A DNA stretch of 64,000 nt, taken from the NCBI GenBank assembly GCA_002256395.1, contig NKJG01000001.1, positions 186,001 through 250,000 of the forward strand, read 5' to 3'. Source of the DNA: Bacteroidetes bacterium B1(2017) (lineage in GTDB: Bacteria > Bacteroidota > Bacteroidia > UKL13-3). Made by a program: the position numbers and the translations under genes. Under the pieces are notes generated by a model. That model had not been told where the DNA came from and did not search any database. It saw only the letters and a list, made by a program, of their open reading frames with translations. Of the stretch, positions 55,936 through 63,897 are shown piece by piece (the stretch's first letter is position 1; every line of letters begins with the position of its first letter).

Positions 55936-56035
55936 CGATGGGCTCTGCCCATCGTGGAAATATTGCGCCCTTTCAGGGCTTAAGCATTGCAAGCCCTGAA
56001 AGGGCGTTATATCATAACGATGGGTGAAGCCCTTC
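55936..56035. repeat. Nested inverted-repeat element, about 100 bp
   Basis: The core is a perfect 16-pair hairpin, CGCCCTTTCAGGGCTT at 55966-55981 with its complement at 55991-56006. Around it, GGGCTCTGCCCATCGT on the left matches the reverse complement of ACGATGGGTGAAGCCC on the right with three mismatches. The left end itself forms CGATGGG-CTCTG-CCCATCG. The GC-rich, nested design is that of a REP-type extragenic element. Confidence 0.85.
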
Positions 56036-56080
56036 AATTGGAGCTTCTACTAAGAGAGTGTACTCATAATAGATAAGTAC

Positions 56081-56467
56081 TTAGTCTATAGTAATATCCC
56101 CAGCTCGTAACCTCACTCCATCAACATAATAGGCAATGGCATCGGGGCGACAGGCTCTAATGGTTAAACTACCATGATCTGCATCTACTCCAAGTGTAAG
56201 CTTAATACCAGAATTAAAAGTATAGGCACTCAAACTTCTTCTATACCCATAATTACCCGAATAGCCGCAACGCATAACACCACTTCGCCAAGCATTACGC
56301 AAAACGACTGAGGTTTCAGCGTTCTTTTCTAATAAGGTTGTGTTCAACACTTCTTCAATACCCTTCACAGGAATGGAGGTAAAGGCATTTGGCTTTACAG
56401 AACACCCCTGCCCATAAGTTACAATGCCAAAACCTAGCATGGCAAAAAGTAAAAGACTACGTTTCAT
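56081..56467 (-). CDS. Small secreted TonB-plug-like protein
   Basis: The 128-residue product has a signal peptide (about 1-19), a middle part with PVKGIEEVLNTTLLEKNAE and several Arg, and an ending DAIAYYVDGVRLRAGDITID. The YYVDGVRLRAG tail matches YFVDGIRVRSG in the broken gene at 53262-53636 and the end of TonB plug domains, but no barrel follows. It may be a plug-only protein. Function is unknown. There is no neighbour in the same operon. Confidence 0.72.
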   Translation of the reverse strand: MKRSLLLFAMLGFGIVTYGQGCSVKPNAFTSIPVKGIEEVLNTTLLEKNAETSVVLRNAWRSGVMRCGYSGNYGYRRSLSAYTFNSGIKLTLGVDADHGSLTIRACRPDAIAYYVDGVRLRAGDITID

Positions 56468-56524
56468 ATATAAAATGGATTATAGATGAAAGTCAGCATG
56501 AAGTTAGGAGAAGTTGCTTGTGAA

Positions 56525-56633
56525 GGCAACTGGCTTCTGGCAGCTGGCTTCTGGCAATTTTTAAGAAAAGGTTTTAAGATTTACAGTGAAGCTAAAAGCT
56601 AGAGGCCAGAAGCTAGAAGCCAACTGCTGCCAA
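56525..56633. repeat. Intergenic inverted repeat of GGCTTCTGGCAGCT units
   Basis: The left arm (about 56525-56558) contains two direct copies of CTGGCTTCTGGCA; the right arm (about 56601-56633) contains GCCAGAAGCTAGAAGCC and CTGCTGCCAAC in reverse complement. The arms match imperfectly over some 30 bases. It directly precedes the lpdA stop and could work as a terminator region for lpdA. Confidence 0.7.
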
Positions 56634-58028
56634 CTACACGTGAATCGCTCTATTTCCAGTTGCGGCTAAAGCGGCTTCTTTAACTGCTTCGGCATAGGTT
56701 GGATGGGCATGGCTCATGCGAGAGATATCTTCGGCGCTGGCTCTAAATTCCATGGCAACTACTGCCTCTGCAATTAAATCTGCTACACGCGGACCAATCA
56801 TATGAACACCTAAAACTTCATCCGTTTCTTCGTCGGCAAGTATTTTTACTAAGCCATCTATATCCATACTAGCACGCGCTCTACCAAGGGCACGCATAGG
56901 GAAAGAACCTACTTTATATTTCTTACCACTTTTCTTTAACTCTTCTTCGGTGGCACCCACACCCGCCACTTCTGGCCAAGTATACACTACTCCAGGAATA
57001 AGGTTATAATTAATATGCGGCTTTTGTCCCGCCATAGTTTCTGCTACAAACACACCTTCTTCTTCGGCTTTATGAGCCAACATAGCACCTTTTACTACAT
57101 CACCAATGGCGTAAATTCCTTTAATATTTGTTTCTAAATGATCATCGGTTGCTACGCGGCCACGTTCATCCAAAACTACTCCAGCAGCCTCTAGGTTCAA
57201 ACCGGTAGTAAATGGTTTTCTGCCCACGCTTACCAAGCAATAATCACCACTAAAGCTTACCTCTTGGCCTTTTTCGTTATCGGCCACAACAGTTACTAAA
57301 CTACCATCGCTAGTAGCACCTTTTACTTTATGACTAAAGAAAAACTCAAAGCCTAATTTGCGCAAACTACGTTGAAGCTCTTTGCTAAGCGTACCATCCA
57401 TAGTTGGAATAATGGTATTGGTATATTCTATTACAGAAACTTTAGCACCCAAACGAGCATATACAGAACCCAATTCCAAACCAATAACACCACCACCAAT
57501 AATGATTAAGTGCTTAGGAATTTCTTTTAGGTTTAGGGCTTCTGTAGAAGTAATAATGCGTTGTTTATCTATTTGCAAACCAGGTAAGGTGCTAGGCTTT
57601 GAACCAGTAGCAATAATTACCTTTTCTGTTTCAATAATTGTTTCTTCTGCCCCACTAACCTTAATAGTATTCTTATTTACAAACGAACCTAAACCTTTGA
57701 ATACATCAATTTTGTTTTTCTTCATTAAAAACTCAATGCCATCGCAGGTAATTTTTACCACCCCATTTTTGCGTTCAATCATTTGAGGTAGGTTCACCTC
57801 TAATTCTTTAATATCTATACCATGTGCTTTAAAGGTATGGCCAGCATTATGAAAATGCTCTGAGCTATCTAATAAGGCTTTTGAAGGAATACAACCTACA
57901 TTTAAGCAAGTTCCACCCAAGGTAGAGTACTTTTCTACAAGGGCAGTTTTAAAACCCAATTGAGCGCATCTAATAGCTGCCACATATCCTCCAGGACCAG
58001 ATCCAATAACCGTTACATCGTATTTCAT
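56634..58028 (-). CDS. lpdA: Dihydrolipoyl dehydrogenase (E3)
   Basis: The 464-residue flavoprotein reoxidises lipoyl groups of 2-oxoacid dehydrogenase complexes and the glycine cleavage system. The FAD motif GSGPGG is at 9-14, the redox disulfide C41-C46 in GGTCLNVGCIPSK, the NAD motif IIGGGVIGLELGS near 180, and the HAHPTYAEA His-Glu pair near the end. A longer frame starts upstream at 58316, but the ATG at 58028 begins the standard MKYDVTVIGSG N-terminus. No E1/E2 genes are adjacent, so it serves several complexes from one copy. Confidence 0.96.
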   Translation of the reverse strand: MKYDVTVIGSGPGGYVAAIRCAQLGFKTALVEKYSTLGGTCLNVGCIPSKALLDSSEHFHNAGHTFKAHGIDIKELEVNLPQMIERKNGVVKITCDGIEFLMKKNKIDVFKGLGSFVNKNTIKVSGAEETIIETEKVIIATGSKPSTLPGLQIDKQRIITSTEALNLKEIPKHLIIIGGGVIGLELGSVYARLGAKVSVIEYTNTIIPTMDGTLSKELQRSLRKLGFEFFFSHKVKGATSDGSLVTVVADNEKGQEVSFSGDYCLVSVGRKPFTTGLNLEAAGVVLDERGRVATDDHLETNIKGIYAIGDVVKGAMLAHKAEEEGVFVAETMAGQKPHINYNLIPGVVYTWPEVAGVGATEEELKKSGKKYKVGSFPMRALGRARASMDIDGLVKILADEETDEVLGVHMIGPRVADLIAEAVVAMEFRASAEDISRMSHAHPTYAEAVKEAALAATGNRAIHV

Positions 58029-58052
58029 ATAGATTGAATTAAAATAGTGCCG

Positions 58053-58060
58053 CAAATGTA
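58053..58060 (-). promoter_or_regulatory. -7 promoter element of lpdA
   Basis: On the minus strand TACATTTG, extended as TACATTTGCGGCAC, lies 25 bases before the lpdA start. It shares 13 of 14 bases with the element before the ATP synthase genes. No clear -33 TTG. Confidence 0.45.
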
Positions 58061-58142
58061 GGTTGAAAGCAAGGAAATGAAAAGAGCGAAAGTAAATATT
58101 ACAGCATTTCATAAATACCCGCAATTGCCTTAAACTTGTGCC

Positions 58143-58883
58143 ATGCTTGCCTTGCCTATTTCTGTTGTAATTATTACTAAAAACGAAGAAGCTAGTATTG
58201 CACGTGCAATTGCTTCGGTAAAAAGCATTTGCGAGGATATAGTAGTAATAGATAGTGGCAGCACAGATGCTACCAAGCAAGTAGCTCAGAACCTTGGCGC
58301 ACGTGTATTTGAGCAAGAATGGCTTGGCTATTCAAAAACAAAAAATAAAGGAAACGAGTTAGCCAAACACAAATACGTTTTTAGTTTAGATGCCGATGAG
58401 GCATTTTCGGCTGAACTAATTGAAGGTTTAAAACATGTATTTGCCAGCGAGCCAAGGTTTGCTGTATACAAAGTAAATAGGCTGAACCATTTTGCGGGCC
58501 GGCCCATAACCCACGGCGCTTGGTACCCCGATTGGCAATATAGATTGTTTGATAAAACCCAACACCAATGGCAAGAAACAGATGAGGTTCATGAGAATTT
58601 AAATTGGAACCAAAACACCGCCATTGGCACTCTTGAGGGAAACCTATTACATTTTACCACAGAAACGGAGGCTTATTACCTAAAGAAAATGGAAACCTAT
58701 GCCCGTTTATTTGCAGCAAAAAGAAAGGCAAGTGGTAAAGGTTCGAACCCACTAAAGGCATACAGCAGCGCATATTTTAGGTTCTTTAAAGAATACATCC
58801 TACAAGCAGGATTCTTAGACGGACAAGCAGGTTACAAAATTGCGAAAGCACATTTTGTGTATACCAAGGGAAAGTATTTGTAG
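58143..58883 (+). CDS. Family 2 glycosyltransferase, WaaE/KdtX-like
   Basis: The 246-residue enzyme has a GT-A fold with VVIITKNEEASIARAI at the start, VVIDSGSTDAT for nucleotide sugar binding, and SLDADEAFS with the DxD metal motif. The later HGAWYPDWQYRLFDKTQ matches the LPS-core heptose or glucose transferases of the WaaE group. It probably acts at the inner face of the inner membrane on envelope glycolipid. It is not part of a visible sugar locus. Confidence 0.9.
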   Translation: MLALPISVVIITKNEEASIARAIASVKSICEDIVVIDSGSTDATKQVAQNLGARVFEQEWLGYSKTKNKGNELAKHKYVFSLDADEAFSAELIEGLKHVFASEPRFAVYKVNRLNHFAGRPITHGAWYPDWQYRLFDKTQHQWQETDEVHENLNWNQNTAIGTLEGNLLHFTTETEAYYLKKMETYARLFAAKRKASGKGSNPLKAYSSAYFRFFKEYILQAGFLDGQAGYKIAKAHFVYTKGKYL

Positions 58884-58907
58884 GTTACTTGGTCGCTGGT
58901 CGCTGGT

Positions 58908-58930
58908 AATCCTGAGCCTGTGGAAGGGTG
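58908..58930. repeat. Inverted, one-change copy of the GACAGGCTCAGG element
   Basis: AATCCTGAGCCTGTGGAAGGGTG reads, on the minus strand, as CACCCTTCCACAGGCTCAGGATT, close to the copies at 19177 and 44978. Just upstream, TGGTCGC is repeated twice. Confidence 0.65.
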
Positions 58931-58978
58931 GTTGCGGGAAGCGTAGAGGAAAGTATTTATTTTAATGAAAAAGTTGAT

Positions 58979-59434
58979 ATGTATTTTAATAAACTTGAAA
59001 TTGAAACTACTCTTAGTAGGAATGAAATTATTGACAAACTAAATCAATTAACGTTTACCTCAAAATTGCCCTATTTCAAGTTCAATTTCACAGATAAACT
59101 TTTTTACGGTAAAATTTCAAATGATAGTTTTATCATATCCTCAGTTGTAAAGGGCAAAAACTCATTTGTTCCAATAATTATTGGAGAAATAATTAATGAA
59201 GGTAGTACTAAAATTGTGCTGAAAATGAGACTTCATTATGGAAATATTATATTAATTAGTTTTTTGACCTCTTTTATTCTTTTTACAGAGTATCAAAATT
59301 TTGACTTGGCAAGATTGATATTTCTATTTGCCATTTTGGGTATGACGATTTATAACTATAAAGTTGAGTGCAAAAAAGTTAAGAAAATATTTTATGAGAA
59401 TTTCGGTATTAACAAAGTAATAACAAACCATTAA
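58979..59434 (+). CDS. Membrane protein of unknown function
   Basis: The 151-residue protein has two membrane helices near the C-terminal half (about residues 90-107 and 113-130) after a soluble N-terminal part with LEIETTLSRNEIIDKLNQLT. No family is recognised. The ATG at 58979 is preferred to a GTG at 58928 that lies inside a repeat. It is the first of the AT-rich run of small unknown genes. Confidence 0.65.
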   Translation: MYFNKLEIETTLSRNEIIDKLNQLTFTSKLPYFKFNFTDKLFYGKISNDSFIISSVVKGKNSFVPIIIGEIINEGSTKIVLKMRLHYGNIILISFLTSFILFTEYQNFDLARLIFLFAILGMTIYNYKVECKKVKKIFYENFGINKVITNH

Positions 59435-59521
59435 CAAAGAGTCTTATTTTTTCAATTAAACTTGGTTCATTCAAAATACCTAAAACTACACGGAAAATTA
59501 TTTAGACTAAACCAATTACAA

Positions 59522-60673
59522 ATGAGCAAGTATTATCCATTGAAATTAATTTATACCTTTCTGTTAGGTTTGATTTTTTTGAGCTCATGCAAGGGACAAA
59601 GCAAAACACCCTTGCAAAGTGAAAAAAGTAGTGAACTCAAAGCAATACTTCCTGCCCAAACAAAACTTATAAAGACACAGGGTTCAAGTCAATATGATGT
59701 TGTTTTCTGTGGCATACAAGACAAACAGGGGAATTTTTGGTTTGGAACAACTGGAGATGGCGTGTATAAATTTGATGGCAAATTGTTTACCCAATTTACC
59801 CTAAAAGATGGCTTAAGTAGTAATTGCGTAATGTGTATTTTGGAAGATAAAGCTGGCACTATTTGGTTTGGAACAAGTAATGGTATTTGTAGAATAGAAG
59901 ACAATAAAATTATTCCTATTCCAATCAGTTTTGCCATCCGACCTGTAATTACAGACAATAGTTACTATAATGAAACGTCGAACAAAAATACCGTTTGGAG
60001 TATGATGCAAGATAAAAGCGGGAAAATTTGGATTGGCACGGGCGAGTGTGTTTATTACTATGACGGCAAAAACTTCACCCGATTTTTAGCGAACGACAAC
60101 GTGATAAATAAAGATAGTGTTACGCTAAAAATGGTTGCGGATATATTGGAAGATAAGAATGGAACTATTTGGTTTGCCTCGGGTATGCCACCAGGCTACG
60201 AGGGCCTTAGTAGCTTTGATGGTAAAACGCTTAAGAATTTTAGACCCAATAAAGAAGGTTGGTTTAGGAATGTAGAAGAAAGCAAAAACGGAAATTTAAT
60301 ACTAGCTTCCCGTCACTATGGAGTTTGGACTTACGATGCTAGCCTGAGTGAAGGATATGGGCCCGGGAAATCATTTTCGGGATATAGTCAGCCTAAGGAT
60401 TTACTAAACGGTTCATTGAACGATATTTTAGAAGATAGAGCAGGAAATTTATGGGTTGCATCTGATTACGGAGAAGAATTAGGTGATACCCTTGGCGGAC
60501 TATGGTACTCTCATGTTTCGGAAAGCAATCCTACAGAAAAAACATTTATAAAAATATTCAATAAGGAAGTAAGTTTTATCTTTGAAGACAAAGCCAATTC
60601 AATTTGGTTCGGAACAAGAAATATGGGCTTGTATTGCTATGATAGAAAAATAATAACTAAGTTTTCGGAGTAA
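59522..60673 (+). CDS. Lipoprotein with two-component-regulator propeller repeats
   Basis: The 383-residue lipoprotein has a lipobox at LSSC (C23) and then six or more blades of the reg_prop type, such as GNFWFGTTGDGVYKFDG and GTIWFGTSNGICRIED, each about 45 residues. These propellers normally sit in the periplasmic sensor half of hybrid two-component systems, but here no histidine kinase follows, so it is a free propeller. It may bind a sugar or partner protein. The ATG at 59522 matches the signal peptide start. Confidence 0.85.
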   Translation: MSKYYPLKLIYTFLLGLIFLSSCKGQSKTPLQSEKSSELKAILPAQTKLIKTQGSSQYDVVFCGIQDKQGNFWFGTTGDGVYKFDGKLFTQFTLKDGLSSNCVMCILEDKAGTIWFGTSNGICRIEDNKIIPIPISFAIRPVITDNSYYNETSNKNTVWSMMQDKSGKIWIGTGECVYYYDGKNFTRFLANDNVINKDSVTLKMVADILEDKNGTIWFASGMPPGYEGLSSFDGKTLKNFRPNKEGWFRNVEESKNGNLILASRHYGVWTYDASLSEGYGPGKSFSGYSQPKDLLNGSLNDILEDRAGNLWVASDYGEELGDTLGGLWYSHVSESNPTEKTFIKIFNKEVSFIFEDKANSIWFGTRNMGLYCYDRKIITKFSE

Positions 60674-60699
60674 GAGATTTTGTAGCAAAAAATTAAATA

Positions 60700-61050
60700 A
60701 TGTCTATACAAACTCAAATTTCATTTATTGAAGCGGTAATCAATTCAGGTTACATCCTAACTGATATAGGATTTATGCATCTATCAACTAAAAAAAAGGG
60801 ATTTGCTACTTATATCTCCTACGAAAGGAATTCCACGTTAATTTCTATTTGGCTTGGCCCCTCCGACTGGAATGTTGAAACTTCAATCTTGTCAAAAAAA
60901 AGAAAATATGAATTTAAAGATTTATTAGAAATTCCTTCCATTTTACAGTGGACAGCTAACAACAAATTCTTAAAAAGTAGTAATGATAGGATTTACGACG
61001 AAGTAATTTGGCATATGAAATTTATTACTTATTCATTGACGCAAATTTAA
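60700..61050 (+). CDS. Small protein of unknown function
   Basis: The 116-residue protein has no signal or membrane segment. Its first half alternates beta-strand and helix (ISFIEAVINSGYILTDIG), and it has a Trp/Phe-rich middle (SIWLGPSDWNVETS). No family is recognised. It lies 26 bases after the propeller gene in an AT-rich stretch. Confidence 0.6.
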   Translation: MSIQTQISFIEAVINSGYILTDIGFMHLSTKKKGFATYISYERNSTLISIWLGPSDWNVETSILSKKRKYEFKDLLEIPSILQWTANNKFLKSSNDRIYDEVIWHMKFITYSLTQI

Positions 61051-61083
61051 CTAAGGAAGCAATCCATAAAAACCAAAGCACCT

Positions 61084-61587
61084 ATGTTATCTGAAGAACA
61101 AAGTAACCCTTCCGAATATTTTTTGCAAGTAGCATTTTATTTTTCGGATGACGCAATAAGTGCGTGGCAGGGCGAAACCATAAATCGTTTGAAGGTAAGC
61201 CAAAAGAATATTGCATTCAATAGGTTTGTAAATTGGAAAAGACAAGAAAATGAAATCGCTGTTTTTACACTTTATGCGAATACCTACTTCTCTATCCCAA
61301 TTCAATTTGATTGCATCTTTGATTTCACTCATCCAGAGGTTTTCTATCAGGGAAGATTTGCAGTAACCCAATCAATTTATGAAGGTTGGATGCCAGTAGA
61401 TTCTATTGCACAAGGTCACAAACATATATGCATCTTAACATTTGAAGAAAAAGTACCCGAACTTATTAAGAAATTACACTATGAAACCAATAAACATTCT
61501 AAGTGGAAGGGCAATACTCAATTATTGGGACTTTGTAACTTTAAAAATTTAAAAGCAATTGTAGAAAGAATTAGATTGGAGGAATAA
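61084..61587 (+). CDS. Small protein of unknown function
   Basis: The 167-residue protein is soluble, with several aromatic-rich strands (YFLQVAFYFSDDAISAW, FSIPIQFDCIFDFTHPEVF). No family is recognised. It lies 33 bases after the preceding small gene; the two may be co-transcribed. AT-rich codon use sets both apart from the housekeeping genes. Confidence 0.6.
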   Translation: MLSEEQSNPSEYFLQVAFYFSDDAISAWQGETINRLKVSQKNIAFNRFVNWKRQENEIAVFTLYANTYFSIPIQFDCIFDFTHPEVFYQGRFAVTQSIYEGWMPVDSIAQGHKHICILTFEEKVPELIKKLHYETNKHSKWKGNTQLLGLCNFKNLKAIVERIRLEE

Positions 61588-61687
61588 AACAACTTAGCAA
61601 CTTTAAGGTTGTAAAATTAACTCAAACAGAAGCGTGAGAAATTGAAGGTCGGGCAACAAAACAATAAGAATCTAAAGAAAAACGAAG

Positions 61688-62029
61688 ATGAAGATCAACA
61701 AAAAATATTTCTATATCCTTCTGCTTCTTGCCATGGGCTGTTCAAGCAACAAGTATGCTTTTCTTGGAGAATACAACCTTTATTGTATTGACTTTGATAT
61801 TTATAATTTAAAAGTAAAAAGAAATAGGTCTTTTATTTATACTTATAATGGCGAACTTTTGCATTCAACCAAAAATGGAAATTGGAAACTAATGGGAGAC
61901 ACTCTATTTCTAATTACGAATAAAGAAGTTTTCAAAAAATTTAAGTATAAAAATGAAATTTTATGCGAAATAGTCGGCCAGGAAGAGGATACCGTATTTT
62001 GCAAATATTGCTATAAACGTTTAAAGTAG
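61688..62029 (+). CDS. Small lipoprotein of unknown function
   Basis: The 113-residue product has a lipoprotein signal with lipobox LAMGC (C18) and a beta-rich mature part (YNGELLHSTKNGNWKLMGDTLFLI) of the sort seen in lipocalin-like META/HslJ or copper-resistance NlpE folds, though no family can be fixed. Its C-terminal end has a C-x2-C (CKYC). It stands in the AT-rich cluster. Confidence 0.65.
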   Translation: MKINKKYFYILLLLAMGCSSNKYAFLGEYNLYCIDFDIYNLKVKRNRSFIYTYNGELLHSTKNGNWKLMGDTLFLITNKEVFKKFKYKNEILCEIVGQEEDTVFCKYCYKRLK

Positions 62030-62105
62030 TTTATTTTTACTTTAAAAAATTTACACCAATAAAGAACCTAAGTTCGAGTAAAATAAAATTCCCAAAAAAC
62101 ATACT

Positions 62106-62279
62106 ATGAATAAAAACAAAAGAATAATTTTAATACTATTGATTGTTTTAAACTCAATGGTATTATTAGGACAAATATACCCTGAAGGGGCACCTCCATT
62201 TGCGAGGTATGTTAACACCATCTTTTTGGCAGCGAGCTTAATTTATTTCATTTCACAGACCAAAGAGAATAGCAAATAA
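62106..62279 (+). CDS. Very small membrane protein
   Basis: The 57-residue frame begins at the ATG at 62106 and ends with TAA at 62277-62279. It contains two hydrophobic segments (about residues 7-22 and 35-48) joined by YPEGAPPFARYVN, a two-pass layout. No family is recognised. It lies between other small genes and is six bases before the next start, which makes co-transcription likely. Confidence 0.5.
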   Translation: MNKNKRIILILLIVLNSMVLLGQIYPEGAPPFARYVNTIFLAASLIYFISQTKENSK

Positions 62280-62285
62280 ACTGCA

Positions 62286-62663
62286 ATGTTTAAAACCAAT
62301 AATAGGATAGTAATTATATCAAGAATATGCTTGGTGTTTCTTTTTACTTTAAGCTTAAGTAATGCTTTTGGGCAGGTTGATAGTTCATGCAACAAATTGG
62401 ATACGGCTGAGGTAATTAGAATCGCAAAACGTAAAAATTCTTATTGGACACAATCTTGGCAAGCGCCGCCCAGTATCCAATATAAAGAGGAGACGTGCGA
62501 GTGGGTAGTTCAATCACATAAGTATACCTCTAGCCTGAAGGGTGAATGCAAGCATACGAATGGGTGTACCATAGTAAGCTCCGTTAACTTAGTTATTAAT
62601 GCTAAAAATGGAAAAATAAAATCTAAAAGAAAGGAAAAGACAATTTACCACAATTATGAATAG
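62286..62663 (+). CDS. Small secreted protein of unknown function
   Basis: The 125-residue product has a signal peptide (about 1-29) and a mature region with four cysteines (C35, C71 and two near residues 87 and 93) and the block CEWVVQSHKYTSSLKGECKHTNGC. No family is recognised; the mature part resembles small PepSY-like or DUF proteins only weakly. It follows the 57-residue gene by six bases. Confidence 0.65.
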   Translation: MFKTNNRIVIISRICLVFLFTLSLSNAFGQVDSSCNKLDTAEVIRIAKRKNSYWTQSWQAPPSIQYKEETCEWVVQSHKYTSSLKGECKHTNGCTIVSSVNLVINAKNGKIKSKRKEKTIYHNYE

Positions 62664-62727
62664 GATGAATTGTTACCTATCCTAAACACATTAAATACCT
62701 TTGAAAAAAAATAGTACTTTTATAGAA

Positions 62728-63234
62728 ATGATTTTAAGAAAAGCAACAGGTGATGAACTGCCAATTATTTGGGATATTTTGCAAGAAGCCATTGAACAAA
62801 GAAGACAAGATGGAAGTACGCAATGGCAAAATGGCTATCCCAATGAACAGGTTGTTTTAGACGATATAAAGAATGGCCATGGCTATGTGCTTGAAGACAA
62901 TAAGGAGGTGATAGCTTATGCTGCTATTATTTTTGGAATAGAACCTGCGTATACCGACATAATTGGCAAATGGCTGGGCAATGGCGATTACGTAGTTATA
63001 CACCGTGTGGCAACGGCCAATAAAGTAAAAGGCAAAGGCGTAGCTACATACCTATTTAAATTCATAGAAGATTTGTGCAGCCAACAAAATGTTTCTAGCA
63101 TTAAAGTAGATACTAATTTTGATAATGTGCCCATGCTAAAAATCATGAATAATTTAGGCTATACTTATTGCGGAGAGGTGTTTTTTAATGGTTCAGCAAG
63201 AAGAGCGTATGAGAAGATTATTACGCTTCTCTAG
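62728..63234 (+). CDS. GNAT-family N-acetyltransferase
   Basis: The 168-residue protein is a single-domain GNAT enzyme: it begins MILRKATGDELPIIWDILQ, has the beta-4 strand VVIHRVATANKVKGKGVATYLF with the R/Q-x2-G-x-G/A acetyl-CoA loop, and ends with VPMLKIMNNLGYTYCGEV. The substrate is unknown. The ATG at 62728 is used; a TTG 27 bases upstream gives an unlikely start. Confidence 0.88.
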   Translation: MILRKATGDELPIIWDILQEAIEQRRQDGSTQWQNGYPNEQVVLDDIKNGHGYVLEDNKEVIAYAAIIFGIEPAYTDIIGKWLGNGDYVVIHRVATANKVKGKGVATYLFKFIEDLCSQQNVSSIKVDTNFDNVPMLKIMNNLGYTYCGEVFFNGSARRAYEKIITLL

Positions 63235-63282
63235 CATCCTCTTTATTATTTGGCAAGGCCTGAACCAATATAAACTATTAAT

Positions 63283-63873
63283 ATGAGAACACTATTATTT
63301 GTACTTCTTCTTCTAACAAGTTGCTCTACTATTAGAAAAAAGCCCTTAACCTTTATTGAGCCAATTATTTTAAGTTTCAATACACCAGAATCGGAGCAAT
63401 CTGGAATACTTAAAAGTAATGACACTATTGTTTATAGTGGCAATGATTCGTTTATTATTTGTGAAGATTACATTTATTTTAAACCCCATTTGATGCATTT
63501 TTACAAAAACAAAATTCATGAATATTATTTCATCCAAACCAATAAAGATTTAATAGATTATGTGACGCTTAAATACTACAAAGGGGAATTAGAAAGCATT
63601 TCAATCCTTACCAAGGACAAAGCACGCGTGGACTCAGTATCTAATTTGATTCAAAAATTTTATCATAAAAACTTTAAAGACAATGGGGAAAGTGGCTATT
63701 ACCCCAAAATGAAATATAGCAATTTCGCTAAAAACAACTTGCTCATATACCGTACCATTTTCACCGAAAATTATGAAGCAGAGTTCATACTTACGAACAC
63801 AAAGGTAAAACTCCCTTCTTGGTGCGGTTTTAGGACCCCATGGTGGTATTATTTGACATTTTGGAGATGGTAG
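63283..63873 (+). CDS. Lipoprotein of unknown function
   Basis: The 196-residue product has a short lipoprotein signal with lipobox LTSC (C14). The mature part is mostly beta-strands with several aromatic clusters and ends with a tryptophan-rich tail (PWWYYLTFWRW), which is odd and could sit at a membrane surface. No family is recognised. Confidence 0.65.
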   Translation: MRTLLFVLLLLTSCSTIRKKPLTFIEPIILSFNTPESEQSGILKSNDTIVYSGNDSFIICEDYIYFKPHLMHFYKNKIHEYYFIQTNKDLIDYVTLKYYKGELESISILTKDKARVDSVSNLIQKFYHKNFKDNGESGYYPKMKYSNFAKNNLLIYRTIFTENYEAEFILTNTKVKLPSWCGFRTPWWYYLTFWRW

Positions 63874-63897
63874 TTGTAGAATAAATAAAAACATCAA

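Noticed and set aside
58029-58316. A 96-codon extension of lpdA
   Set aside because: It has no similarity to lipoamide dehydrogenase, covers the promoter region, and overlaps the divergent glycosyltransferase start.
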